NCBI GenBank assembly: GCA_050701635.1
Contig: JBOGDF010000084.1
Coordinates: 1-17,056 of the forward strand
Direction of reading: 5' to 3'
DNA: 17,056 nucleotides
Source of the DNA: WHSM01 sp050701635
Lineage (GTDB): Bacteria; Actinomycetota; Actinomycetes; Mycobacteriales; Micromonosporaceae
Shown: positions 6,514 to 12,905 of the stretch, one piece after another
Position numbering within the stretch: position 1 is the first letter of the stretch
Layout: each line of letters starts with the position of its first letter
Position numbers and translations under genes: made by a program
The notes under the pieces: model-generated
The model's input: the letters and a program-made list of their open reading frames with translations, nothing else
Told to the model about the DNA's origin: nothing
Database searches by the model: none

Positions 6514-7005
6514 TCAACTGGCTCCCGAGCAGTCGACGCCGTAGCTGGTCCGCCATTCGCCGTCGGTCGCGCCGGTGGCGGCGTTCTTCCACCTGAAGTA
6601 CGCCTGGGCCCGGATGTACCGGGACTTGACGGTGCAGTCGAAGCTGCCGGACGAGCCGACGTCCTCGGTGGCAAACCATCCGTCGTATTCGCCGTTGATG
6701 GTCCAGTCCCGGGTGATCCAGTTGTTGGACCACTCCTGGATCCGTACGTTGGTGACCGCCACGTCGTAGTTCGTGCCGCCATCCGCGTCGCGGATCCACA
6801 CGTGCGCGCGAATGAAGTCGGGATCGAAGGTGCTGAAGCGGAGCTCCAGGCAGCGGGGGACGGCGGATCCGTAGCACGCCTTCCCCACGGCCGCCACCGA
6901 GACGTCGTCGGCGGGCGCCGCCGACGCCGGCGATGCGACGGCGAGCACTCCGGCGGCTGCGATCGTCGCGGTGATCAGGCCGGTCAGTCTGGTGAGCTTG
7001 CTCAT
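6514..7005 (-). CDS. Secreted four-cysteine hypothetical protein
   Basis: A 163-residue precursor with a clear Sec signal peptide: basic MSKLTR, a hydrophobic core LITATIAAAGVLAVA, and an Ala-x-Ala cleavage site around residue 29 (SPASAA). The mature part of about 134 residues is rich in Trp, Tyr and Asp and carries four cysteines (44, 52, 124, 159), enough for two disulfides. It has the look of a compact beta-sandwich extracellular protein such as a binding or inhibitor domain. I do not recognise the family and assign no function. ATG 7005 is preceded by GAGGA at about ten bases. It is transcribed alone, convergent with the VOC gene and divergent from purB. Confidence 0.75.
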   Translation of the reverse strand: MSKLTRLTGLITATIAAAGVLAVASPASAAPADDVSVAAVGKACYGSAVPRCLELRFSTFDPDFIRAHVWIRDADGGTNYDVAVTNVRIQEWSNNWITRDWTINGEYDGWFATEDVGSSGSFDCTVKSRYIRAQAYFRWKNAATGATDGEWRTSYGVDCSGAS

Positions 7006-7126
7006 GGTCGTACCGTCCTCTCCGTGCCCGGTGGTGTGCGGTTAGCCTCGCAGCGCCCGCTCCCAGCGCACTAACAGAGCGCTCTCGCCGCGATACCGTC
7101 CCGCGCCGGCACCGCCAGTGGCGCCG

Positions 7127-7176
7127 TGACTGCCCGCTGGAGTCCGCGCCTTGACTGCCCGCCGGAGCCCCGACGG
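7127..7176. repeat. Imperfect 25-bp tandem direct repeat upstream of purB
   Basis: TGACTGCCCGCTGGAG (from 7127) is followed 25 bases later by TGACTGCCCGCCGGAG (from 7152). The first 16 bases of each unit agree at all but one position, and the ends are looser. It lies in the 205-bp spacer between the secreted-protein gene and purB and could be a regulatory site or a small duplication. Confidence 0.4.
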
Positions 7177-7210
7177 GCACGTCGGCGGGGTGTATAGGGA
7201 CAATCGACGG

Positions 7211-8641
7211 GTGAACACGCCGGTCATCGCCAACGTCCTCGCGGGGCGGTACGCCTCGCCCGAGCTGACCCGGATCTGGTCCGCCGAGCAGAAGATCGTG
7301 CTGGAGCGGCAGCTCTGGCTCGCCGTACTGAAGGCGCAGCGCGACCTCGGCATCGACGTACCGGACGGCGCGATCGAGGCGTACCAACGCGTGGTCGACC
7401 AGGTGGACCTGGCATCGATCGCCGACCGGGAACGGGTCACCCGGCACGACGTGAAGGCGCGGATCGAGGAGTTCTCCGCGCTCGCCGGGCACGAGCAGAT
7501 CCACAAGGGCATGACCAGCCGCGACCTGACCGAGAACGTCGAACAGCTCCAGATCAAACGGTCGCTGGAGCTGCTGCGGGATCGGATCGTCAGCGCCCTG
7601 GCCCGGCTCGCCGCCCGCGCCACCCAGTACGCCGACCTGGTGCTGGTGGGGCGCTCGCACAACGTACCGGCGCAGGCCACCACGCTCGGGAAGCGGTTCG
7701 CCACGGCGGCGGAGGAGCTGCTGCTGGCGTACCACCGGATCGAAGATCTTCTGGCGCGCTACCCGCTGCGCGGGATCAAAGGCCCGGTGGGTACGGCCGC
7801 CGACCAGCTCGACCTGCTCGGCGGTGACGCCGGCAAGCTGGCCGCGCTGGAACAGGCGGTGGCGGGTCACCTCGGCTTCGCGCGGACCCTGACCAGCGTC
7901 GGCCAGGTCTACCCGCGGTCGCTGGACTTCGACGTGGTGACCGCGGTGTCGCAGGCCGCCGCCGCCCCGTCGAGCCTGGCGCTGACGCTGCGGCTGATGG
8001 CGGGGCAGGAGCTGGCGACCGAGGGGTTCAAGCCCGGCCAGGTCGGCTCCAGCGCGATGCCGCACAAGATGAACAGCCGCTCCTGCGAACGCGTCAACGG
8101 CCTGGCCGTGGTGCTCCGGGGGTACGTCTCGATGGTCGGCGAGCTCGCCGGCGACCAGTGGAACGAGGGCGACGTCTCGTGCAGCGTCGTACGCCGGGTC
8201 GCGCTGCCGGACGCGTTCTTCGCCGCCGACGGGTTGTTCCAGACCTTCCTCACGGTGCTGGACGAGCTGGGGGCGTACCCGGCGGTGATCGGGCGGGAGC
8301 TCGACCGCTACCTGCCGTTCCTCGCCACCACCCGCGTGCTGCTCGCCGCCGTCAAAGCCGGCGTAGGCCGGGAGACCGCGCACGAGGCGATCAAGCAGCA
8401 CGCGGTCGCCGTCGCGCTGGAGCTGCGCGAGAAGGGCGCCGAGCGCAACGACCTGCTGGACCGGCTCGCTGCCGACTCCCGGCTGCGCCTTTCGGCGGCG
8501 GATGTGGCTCGGCTGGTCGCCGATCCGGCCGGGTTCACCGGCGCCGCCGCGGACCAGGTCGCCGCCGTGGTCGCCGCCATCGAGCCGGTGCTCGCCGCGC
8601 ATCCGGAGGCGGCGGCGTATCAGCCCGGCGCGATCCTCTGA
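7211..8641 (+). CDS. purB: Adenylosuccinate lyase
   Basis: A 476-residue enzyme of the fumarase/aspartase superfamily. PurB removes fumarate twice in purine synthesis: from SAICAR to give AICAR, and from adenylosuccinate to give AMP. Visible landmarks are KGMTSRDLTENVEQ (99-112), the histidine in VGRSHNVPAQATT (146-158), KGPVGTAADQ (190-199) and the superfamily signature GSSAMPHKMN (279-288), whose loop serine is catalytic. The start is GTG 7211, giving MNTPVIANVLAGRYASPEL; no Shine-Dalgarno sequence is present, and GACAAT six bases upstream could be a -10 of a leaderless message. The GDT1-family gene begins four bases after its stop. The other purine genes in this window, purSQL, lie 5 kb away. 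Confidence 0.95.
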   Translation: MNTPVIANVLAGRYASPELTRIWSAEQKIVLERQLWLAVLKAQRDLGIDVPDGAIEAYQRVVDQVDLASIADRERVTRHDVKARIEEFSALAGHEQIHKGMTSRDLTENVEQLQIKRSLELLRDRIVSALARLAARATQYADLVLVGRSHNVPAQATTLGKRFATAAEELLLAYHRIEDLLARYPLRGIKGPVGTAADQLDLLGGDAGKLAALEQAVAGHLGFARTLTSVGQVYPRSLDFDVVTAVSQAAAAPSSLALTLRLMAGQELATEGFKPGQVGSSAMPHKMNSRSCERVNGLAVVLRGYVSMVGELAGDQWNEGDVSCSVVRRVALPDAFFAADGLFQTFLTVLDELGAYPAVIGRELDRYLPFLATTRVLLAAVKAGVGRETAHEAIKQHAVAVALELREKGAERNDLLDRLAADSRLRLSAADVARLVADPAGFTGAAADQVAAVVAAIEPVLAAHPEAAAYQPGAIL

Positions 8642-8645
8642 CCGC

Positions 8646-9257
8646 ATGGACTTCGCGGTACTGCTGACCGCGTTCGCGGTGATCGCGCCGGTGGAGTTGC
8701 CGGACAAGACGTTCGTGGCGACGTTGGTGCTCGCGACGCGGTACCGGGCTGGGCCGGTGTGGGTCGGCGTACTGGCGGCGTTCACGGTGCAGTGCGGGAT
8801 CGCCGTGGGTGCCGGGTCGCTGCTGACGCTGCTGCCGGAGCGGCCGGTGCAGATCGGGGTGGCGGTGCTGTTCGCGATCGGGGCGGTGGTGCTGCTGGTC
8901 AGCGCGCGCAAGGCCGCCGACCGGGAGAAACAGCAGGAGGAGGAGTACGCGTCGAAGCTCGCCGTCGCGGGCGCGGCATCACCGTGGCGGGCGGCCGGCA
9001 CCAGCTTCCTGGTGCTGTTCACCGCGGAGTGGGGCGACCTGAGCCAGCTGCTGACCGCCGGGCTGGTGGCCCGCTACCAGGCGCCGGTGTCGGTGTTCGC
9101 CGGCTCACTGCTGGCCCTGGCGGCGGTCTCCGGCGCTGCGGTGCTGCTCGGGCGCTGGATCGTGACCCGGGTCAGCCTGGTGCTGGTGCGCTACCTCGGT
9201 GCCACAGTGTGTGGCGCGCTAGCCGTACTCACCGTGGCGGGTCTCGCGACAGGCTGA
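8646..9257 (+). CDS. TMEM165/GDT1 family cation transporter
   Basis: A 203-residue membrane protein of the UPF0016/GDT1 family, whose characterised members move Mn2+ or Ca2+ against H+ (yeast Gdt1, human TMEM165, Vibrio MneA). The two family motifs are present in inverted halves: ELPDKT at 17-22 and EWGDLS at 128-133. Membrane segments flank them, with an acidic/basic loop RKAADREKQQEEEYASK (88-104) between the halves. The first motif has Pro where the canonical form has Gly, which I believe is normal in actinobacteria. ATG 8646 lies four bases after the purB stop, so the genes are probably translationally coupled. It converges with the CYTH gene, 15 bp away. Mn2+ export is the likeliest role, by family inference. 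Confidence 0.85.
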   Translation: MDFAVLLTAFAVIAPVELPDKTFVATLVLATRYRAGPVWVGVLAAFTVQCGIAVGAGSLLTLLPERPVQIGVAVLFAIGAVVLLVSARKAADREKQQEEEYASKLAVAGAASPWRAAGTSFLVLFTAEWGDLSQLLTAGLVARYQAPVSVFAGSLLALAAVSGAAVLLGRWIVTRVSLVLVRYLGATVCGALAVLTVAGLATG

Positions 9258-9272
9258 CCCGCCGCCAGGTAC

Positions 9273-9863
9273 TCACGGTACGGGTCGACGCGCCGGCCGG
9301 GGAGTCCGCCGAGCAGTCTTCCGAGCAGCCGGAGGGAAGCGGAGTTCTGGTGTGCTGTTGAGGTCGATGCCGTGCCGGGCGAAGATCTTGATGGTGTTCT
9401 CGCCGGTGAGCTGCGTTTCGCCGTAGCCGAGCAGGGCCGCGACCTGGACGACGTGATCGCGAGAGTCGGCTTCGATTTCGAGGTAGGGCGGGATTAGCGG
9501 CCAGGTGTCGATCTCCAGTTGCGCGCCGTCGAGGGTGAAGCTGGCCCGGTGGTTCTCCTGGTATGACTTTGGCGTGAACCCGAGCTTGCCAAGCAGCCGA
9601 TTGGTGGTGTCGAAGTCGTCGACGGTGATTTCGGTTTCGTGGGTGCCGTCGATGCCGTCGTGAGCGATCTCCTTGACCGTCATGGTGACCTCGGCGCCGG
9701 TGTCGCGGAGCCGGATCCACGTGGTGGGGTCGTTCGGGTTGATGTCGTACACGTGGCGGCGCATGAACGCCTCCCGGCCTCTCTGACCACCTTTAGCGAG
9801 GATGAGTTCGGCGGTGGCGGCGGGATCGATGTCGAGGACTCTGGCTTCGTACTCGGTGGGCAA
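9273..9863 (-). CDS. CYTH domain protein (class IV adenylate cyclase/ThTPase-like)
   Basis: A 196-residue protein with the CYTH triphosphate-tunnel fold, which binds or cleaves inorganic or nucleoside triphosphates using metal ions. Motifs are EYEAR (4-8, the ExExK signature with Arg for Lys), WIRLR (49-53), TMTVKE (60-65), ETEI (76-79), ENHRASF (103-109), LEIDTWP (116-122) and YLEIEA (127-132). The start is TTG 9863, preceded by GGGAGA, and lies 19 bp after the radical SAM stop. The fold ends near GIDLNSTPELRF (165-176); the remaining 20 Arg/Pro residues look like a read-through tail. It is the last gene of the operon with the 74-aa protein and the radical SAM enzyme. Whether it cyclises, hydrolyses or only senses its ligand is open. 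Confidence 0.85.
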   Translation of the reverse strand: MPTEYEARVLDIDPAATAELILAKGGQRGREAFMRRHVYDINPNDPTTWIRLRDTGAEVTMTVKEIAHDGIDGTHETEITVDDFDTTNRLLGKLGFTPKSYQENHRASFTLDGAQLEIDTWPLIPPYLEIEADSRDHVVQVAALLGYGETQLTGENTIKIFARHGIDLNSTPELRFPPAARKTARRTPRPARRPVP

Positions 9864-9882
9864 TCGGGTCTCCCTGCTCGGG

Positions 9883-10980
9883 TCAGGCGTGGCCGGCGGA
9901 CATCCGGCGGTATTCAGCATCTCGCAGGGCGATGATCTCGTGGCGCAGATCGCTGCGGACGAACTCTTCGATGGACACGCACAGATCCATGCGTTGGATG
10001 CAGACGCCGACCTGATAGCCGCCGGCGCGGTCGCGGTAGAGCCGCACCCCGTAGTAGCCCTCCTGGCAGTCGGTGTCCTTGTTGAACCGGCATGTCCGGC
10101 AAGTGCTCGGCAGCCGCACCGGACGGATCTGTTTGAAGTAAACGACCCGCCCGGTGGGCAGTCGGTAGGCGGTGCGGCAGCCCGAGGCGCCCGCTGTGAG
10201 GTGCCGGCTGATCGGGACCGCCTTGAGGTCGGCGAGGATGCCGGTGATGGCGTCGATGGAGGCTTGCCCGTCATCGAGGGAGTTGAGCAGCCGCACCGAC
10301 AACTGCGGGGCGTGTTCGGTGAGCAGGCGTCGCACTCTGGGGGCGTGGGCGGCGCCGGGCACGACGATGTTGGCACTGGCCCTGATGCCGTGGTCGAGCG
10401 CGGCGCGGATCGACTGCCGCAGGGCGCGGATCTTGCGATCGGCGCGCTTCTGGTTGGCGTACTTGGCATGCTGCACCTCGGCCAGTTCGCCGGCGGTAGT
10501 GCCGAAGATGGAGAAGTTGACCCGTTCCAGCCCGGCCTGCGCGCAGGCCGGCAGGATCCGGGCGCCGTTCTCTCCGTTGGAGGCACACACCCGGTAGCCG
10601 ACCAGGCGGGCCGAGCGGACGATCTCCGGCAGCTTCGGGTGCAAGGTGGGCTCTCCACCGGTCAGGTGCAGTTCGTCCACGCCGAGCGCGTCGCGAAGAG
10701 CTGTCAACGCGGCGGCGAAGTGTTCGTCCGGCGCCACCGTGGCGGGCAGGAACCGGGCTCCGTTGCCGGACAGGTAGATAGACACCCGACGGGAGCTGCC
10801 GGCGTCGACGAACTCGCTGAGACCTAGGTTGTCCGCCACGACCGGGGTGCCTTCGTTGTGGCAGAACGTGCACGTCATGCCGCAGGTGTCGATGACCTTG
10901 ACCCGAAGCGTGCGGTCGATGCCGAGGTACAGCGGAACGCCCAGGTGCGGGTCCACACCGCAATCGAGCTCCTCAGTCAC
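9883..10980 (-). CDS. Radical SAM enzyme, MoaA-like with C-terminal auxiliary cysteines
   Basis: A 365-residue enzyme that should cleave S-adenosylmethionine with a [4Fe-4S] cluster held by Cys33, Cys37 and Cys40 (CGMTCTFC). The SAM-binding LTGGEPTLHP is at 106-115. A second cysteine group near the C-terminus (294, 297, 305, 327, 334, in CRTC, DC and VCIQRMDLC) resembles the auxiliary cluster of MoaA or twitch/SPASM enzymes. The start GTG 10980 has GGGAGG five bases upstream and lies one base after the stop of the 74-aa gene, so the two are tightly coupled. CYTH follows 19 bp downstream. It is not a standard MoaA: the C-terminal GGxG substrate arginines cannot be placed and no other molybdopterin gene is present. 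The substrate may be a nucleotide or peptide; this is inference. Confidence 0.88.
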   Translation of the reverse strand: MTEELDCGVDPHLGVPLYLGIDRTLRVKVIDTCGMTCTFCHNEGTPVVADNLGLSEFVDAGSSRRVSIYLSGNGARFLPATVAPDEHFAAALTALRDALGVDELHLTGGEPTLHPKLPEIVRSARLVGYRVCASNGENGARILPACAQAGLERVNFSIFGTTAGELAEVQHAKYANQKRADRKIRALRQSIRAALDHGIRASANIVVPGAAHAPRVRRLLTEHAPQLSVRLLNSLDDGQASIDAITGILADLKAVPISRHLTAGASGCRTAYRLPTGRVVYFKQIRPVRLPSTCRTCRFNKDTDCQEGYYGVRLYRDRAGGYQVGVCIQRMDLCVSIEEFVRSDLRHEIIALRDAEYRRMSAGHA

Positions 10981-10981
10981 G

Positions 10982-11206
10982 TCAACCTCCCAGTGCTGGT
11001 GAGAGATCGCCGCGTCCGACCAGGCCGCTGGCATCGGGCGGGAGCACGAGTCGACCAGCCGTCACGAGATAGCCAATCGCCCACGTCCGATTGGGACAGG
11101 GGTACGGGCGCAAGTACACGCAGAGATGGCGCACCGACTCATCGAGCACGTGTTGCTGGAAGTACGTGTGGGCGAGTTGAACCAGCTCTGGATCGAGATC
11201 GGGCAC
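10982..11206 (-). CDS. Small 74-residue protein coupled to the radical SAM gene (unrecognised)
   Basis: First gene of the radical SAM-CYTH operon. GTG 11206 has a strong AAGGAG six bases upstream, and its stop is one base from the radical SAM start, which supports a real gene. The protein begins with a helix-like acidic segment (PDLDPELVQLAHTYFQQHVLDESV, split here at residues 2-25), followed by HLCVYLRPYPCPN with cysteines 29 and 37, then WAIGYLVTAGRLVLPPD. It ends ...RGDLSPALGG, that is, in Gly-Gly. I do not recognise a family. It could be an accessory subunit, a peptide substrate of the radical SAM enzyme, or a carrier protein using its C-terminal diglycine. None of these is shown by the sequence. 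Confidence 0.7.
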   Translation of the reverse strand: MPDLDPELVQLAHTYFQQHVLDESVRHLCVYLRPYPCPNRTWAIGYLVTAGRLVLPPDASGLVGRGDLSPALGG

Positions 11207-11473
11207 GATCGACTCCTTGACCTGGTGGGACAGACCGGTGAGGCCGGCGAACTGCCGCGCGGTGCGGTATGTGGCCGAGCAGCGACAGTCCGCCGGAGCT
11301 GGGGCGGTGCTCTTTCCCGTTGCGGGCTGACCTCAGTCAATCCGTCGGCAGCTGGGGAGACGATGAAGTGAGCGTGCAGTACGAATGCGGAGAGGGTGCA
11401 GTTCGTGGCCGGTGCCCGGCCGGTGTCACTCGTAGACTTTCCGGCGGGTGGCCAGACAACGGGGAGATGCGTC
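11207..11473. promoter_or_regulatory. Divergent intergenic control region
   Basis: This 267-bp spacer separates the radical SAM operon (minus) from the HTH-Nudix operon (plus) and should hold both promoters. A plus-strand -10-like TAGACT lies at 11433-11438, about 35 bases before GTG 11474, whose ribosome binding site is GGGGAG at 11461-11466. On the minus strand a TTGACT -35-like box is present near 11338-11333 without a good -10. A small palindrome, TGAC-CTCA-GTCA, lies around 11328-11339 and could bind the HTH protein. No gene is evident inside. Confidence 0.4.
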
Positions 11474-12166
11474 GTGGACGTCGTAGACGAGTGGGACGGC
11501 CGACGAGCCTGCGCCCTCCAGGGCGCCCTGCGGATGACCGGCGAGGAGTTCGCCGAGAAGCTCGGCACCGCGGTGAGGACTGTGAGGGACTGGCACGGTC
11601 GTCCTGACATGAAGCCGCGCCAGCAGCAACAGCAAGCTTTGGACACGCTGCTGGAGTTCGCGCCAGAGAGCGCTAGACGCCGTTTCCAGCAGTCCCTTCG
11701 GTCGCCGGATGTCGATGTGGCCCCGAATCACGAAGCTGCAGGCGAAGGTTCGCAGGTGCAGGCGTTGACGGTCGCCATAGCTCTCGTGGTCACGGACGAC
11801 AAGGCGCTGCTGGTGTGCCGGCGTTACAACGACGGTTCCGGCATTCTGTGGCAGTTTCCGGCCGGAGTCGTAAAGCCAGGATCTGATCCACGGTCTGTCG
11901 CCGTCCGCGAAACGCTCGCCGAGACTGGCGTTCATTGCGCGGTGGGTAAGCGCTTAGGTAGTCGCCTGCATCCGCTGACCGGCGTGTACTGCGATTACTA
12001 CCTCTGCGACTACCTGGCCGGTGAGCCGGAGAACATGGACCCTGTTGAGAACGCGAGTGTCATCTGGGCGCCCCGCCAAGAGGTAACTCGGTTCATCCCG
12101 GAAAATGAGATCTACCCGCCCGTACTTCACGCACTGATGGAGCGCGATGACGAAGCAACCTCATGA
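11474..12166 (+). CDS. HTH-Nudix fusion protein with degenerate Nudix box
   Basis: A 230-residue two-domain protein. The N-terminal part (about 1-75) contains a helix-turn-helix-like unit, LRMTGEEFAEKLGTAVRTVRDWHGRPD (19-45), followed by a Gln run and helix. The C-terminal part (about 98-222) is a Nudix fold. The Nudix box, from Gly131 to Val153, has Ser137 where the family has Glu, and RETLAETG (145-152) instead of RExxEExG, so Ala149 replaces one metal-binding glutamate. Catalysis may be lost or weak, leaving a ligand-sensing regulator, as in NrtR-type Nudix repressors. GTG 11474 is chosen for its GGGGAG ribosome binding site; the frame extends upstream to 11396 without support. It overlaps the next Nudix gene by 20 bp and diverges from the radical SAM operon. 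Confidence 0.8.
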   Translation: MDVVDEWDGRRACALQGALRMTGEEFAEKLGTAVRTVRDWHGRPDMKPRQQQQQALDTLLEFAPESARRRFQQSLRSPDVDVAPNHEAAGEGSQVQALTVAIALVVTDDKALLVCRRYNDGSGILWQFPAGVVKPGSDPRSVAVRETLAETGVHCAVGKRLGSRLHPLTGVYCDYYLCDYLAGEPENMDPVENASVIWAPRQEVTRFIPENEIYPPVLHALMERDDEATS

Positions 12167-12563
12167 GGATCAGCCAGCAATCGCCGCCGCGGTGATCGTG
12201 AGGGACGACCGCGTCTTGCTGGTTCGGCGACGCATGAAGGAAGGGGTATTGTCCTGGCAGTTTCCGGCTGGCGCTGTTGAGTCCGGCGAGACTGCCGACC
12301 ACGCCGCCGTACGCGAGACCGCTGAGGAAGTGGGCCTCGCCGTAAGCCCAGTGCGGGTATTGGGGGAGCGGATCCACCCGGCGACCGGTCGGAAAATGAT
12401 CTACGTCGCCTGCTCGCCCGTCAGCGGCGACGCCAAAGTGATCGACACCGACGAGATCGCCGAGCTGGCATGGTCAGCCCATGAGCAACTCGGCGAGTTT
12501 GTGCCGTACGGCTTGTACCAGCCGGTGCAGGACTATCTCGACAAGGCACTGCGCGCGGCTTAG
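12147..12563 (+). CDS. Nudix hydrolase with intact catalytic box
   Basis: A 138-residue single-domain Nudix enzyme, predicted to hydrolyse a nucleoside diphosphate linked to another group. The complete box GAVESGETADHAAVRETAEE-VGL spans 42-64 with Glu48, Glu57, Glu60 and Glu61 all in place. It is clearly a paralogue of the Nudix domain upstream: both share WQFPAG before the box, an LGxRxHPxTG segment after it, and the same ending. The pair thus looks like an old tandem duplication in which one copy kept the active site and the other gained or kept an HTH. ATG 12147 lies inside the upstream gene, with GGAG just before it. It ends nine bases from a convergent gene. The substrate is unknown. Confidence 0.88.
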   Translation: MTKQPHEDQPAIAAAVIVRDDRVLLVRRRMKEGVLSWQFPAGAVESGETADHAAVRETAEEVGLAVSPVRVLGERIHPATGRKMIYVACSPVSGDAKVIDTDEIAELAWSAHEQLGEFVPYGLYQPVQDYLDKALRAA

Positions 12564-12572
12564 GTCCGTACC

Positions 12573-12884
12573 CTATTCCTCCAGGAGATGGCTAAGACGA
12601 GTTCGTACGACGCCATCATGGAAGTACTCAGGCAGTTCTACGCCGCCGACCGATAGTCGGGTCGACGTCACGTCATCGAGCGATTCCGACGGCAAGGACT
12701 CGATCAGTTTCAGGCACGCCTTACCGTAGACGGCGGCCTCTCGGACTCGTCCGGCACCTTGCAGCCGGACAGCCAGCGCGTACGCCAACTCGGCGGCTGC
12801 CCTGGTGTTGCCGATGCTCGCTTCGCGCTCGTACTCGTCCAACACCTCTGCGATCGATGGCCGGCGATCGTCGGGCAGGGTCAT
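12573..12884 (-). CDS. Hypothetical helical (TPR-like) protein downstream of ndk
   Basis: A 103-residue, mainly helical protein. Residues 10-65 (IAEVLDEYEREASIGNTRAAAELAYALAVRL, split here, then GRVREAAVYGKACLKLIESL) read like two TPR-type helical hairpins. The C-terminal part GGVELPEYFHDGVVRTRLSHLL is more specific. I do not recognise a named family. ATG 12884 is preferred over TTG 12887; GGGAGA lies eight bases upstream. It starts 21 bp after the ndk stop on the same strand, so the two are probably co-transcribed, and it converges on the Nudix gene. A protein-interaction role is plausible but unsupported beyond the helical pattern. Confidence 0.65.
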   Translation of the reverse strand: MTLPDDRRPSIAEVLDEYEREASIGNTRAAAELAYALAVRLQGAGRVREAAVYGKACLKLIESLPSESLDDVTSTRLSVGGVELPEYFHDGVVRTRLSHLLEE

Positions 12885-12905
12885 CAACGCTGTCTCCCGG
12901 CCCAG

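Noticed and set aside
6482..9022. 846-codon open frame on the minus strand opposite the secreted protein, purB and gdt1-like genes
   Set aside because: It is the antisense shadow of purB and its neighbours. Its composition is low-complexity, rich in Gly, Arg, Gln and Asp, with no recognisable domain, while the plus strand encodes a complete PurB.
9864..10658. Upstream half of the long frame leading into CYTH
   Set aside because: It overlaps the radical SAM gene in another frame and encodes Pro/Ser/Arg-rich noise; CYTH homology begins only at TTG 9863, which has its own ribosome binding site.
10982..11206. MoaD protein, based on the terminal Gly-Gly next to a MoaA-like enzyme
   Set aside because: The remaining sequence does not follow the MoaD beta-grasp pattern and no other molybdopterin gene is nearby.
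11269..11607. 112-codon plus-strand frame ahead of the HTH-Nudix gene
   Set aside because: Its later part is an Arg/Gly-rich shadow of the HTH domain, and no ribosome binding site supports its start.
9883..12563. Prokaryotic viperin system (radical SAM next to nucleotide kinase)
   Set aside because: The radical SAM enzyme is MoaA-like, with C-terminal auxiliary cysteines that viperins lack, and the Ndk is not in the same operon. The idea is kept only as a loose analogy.
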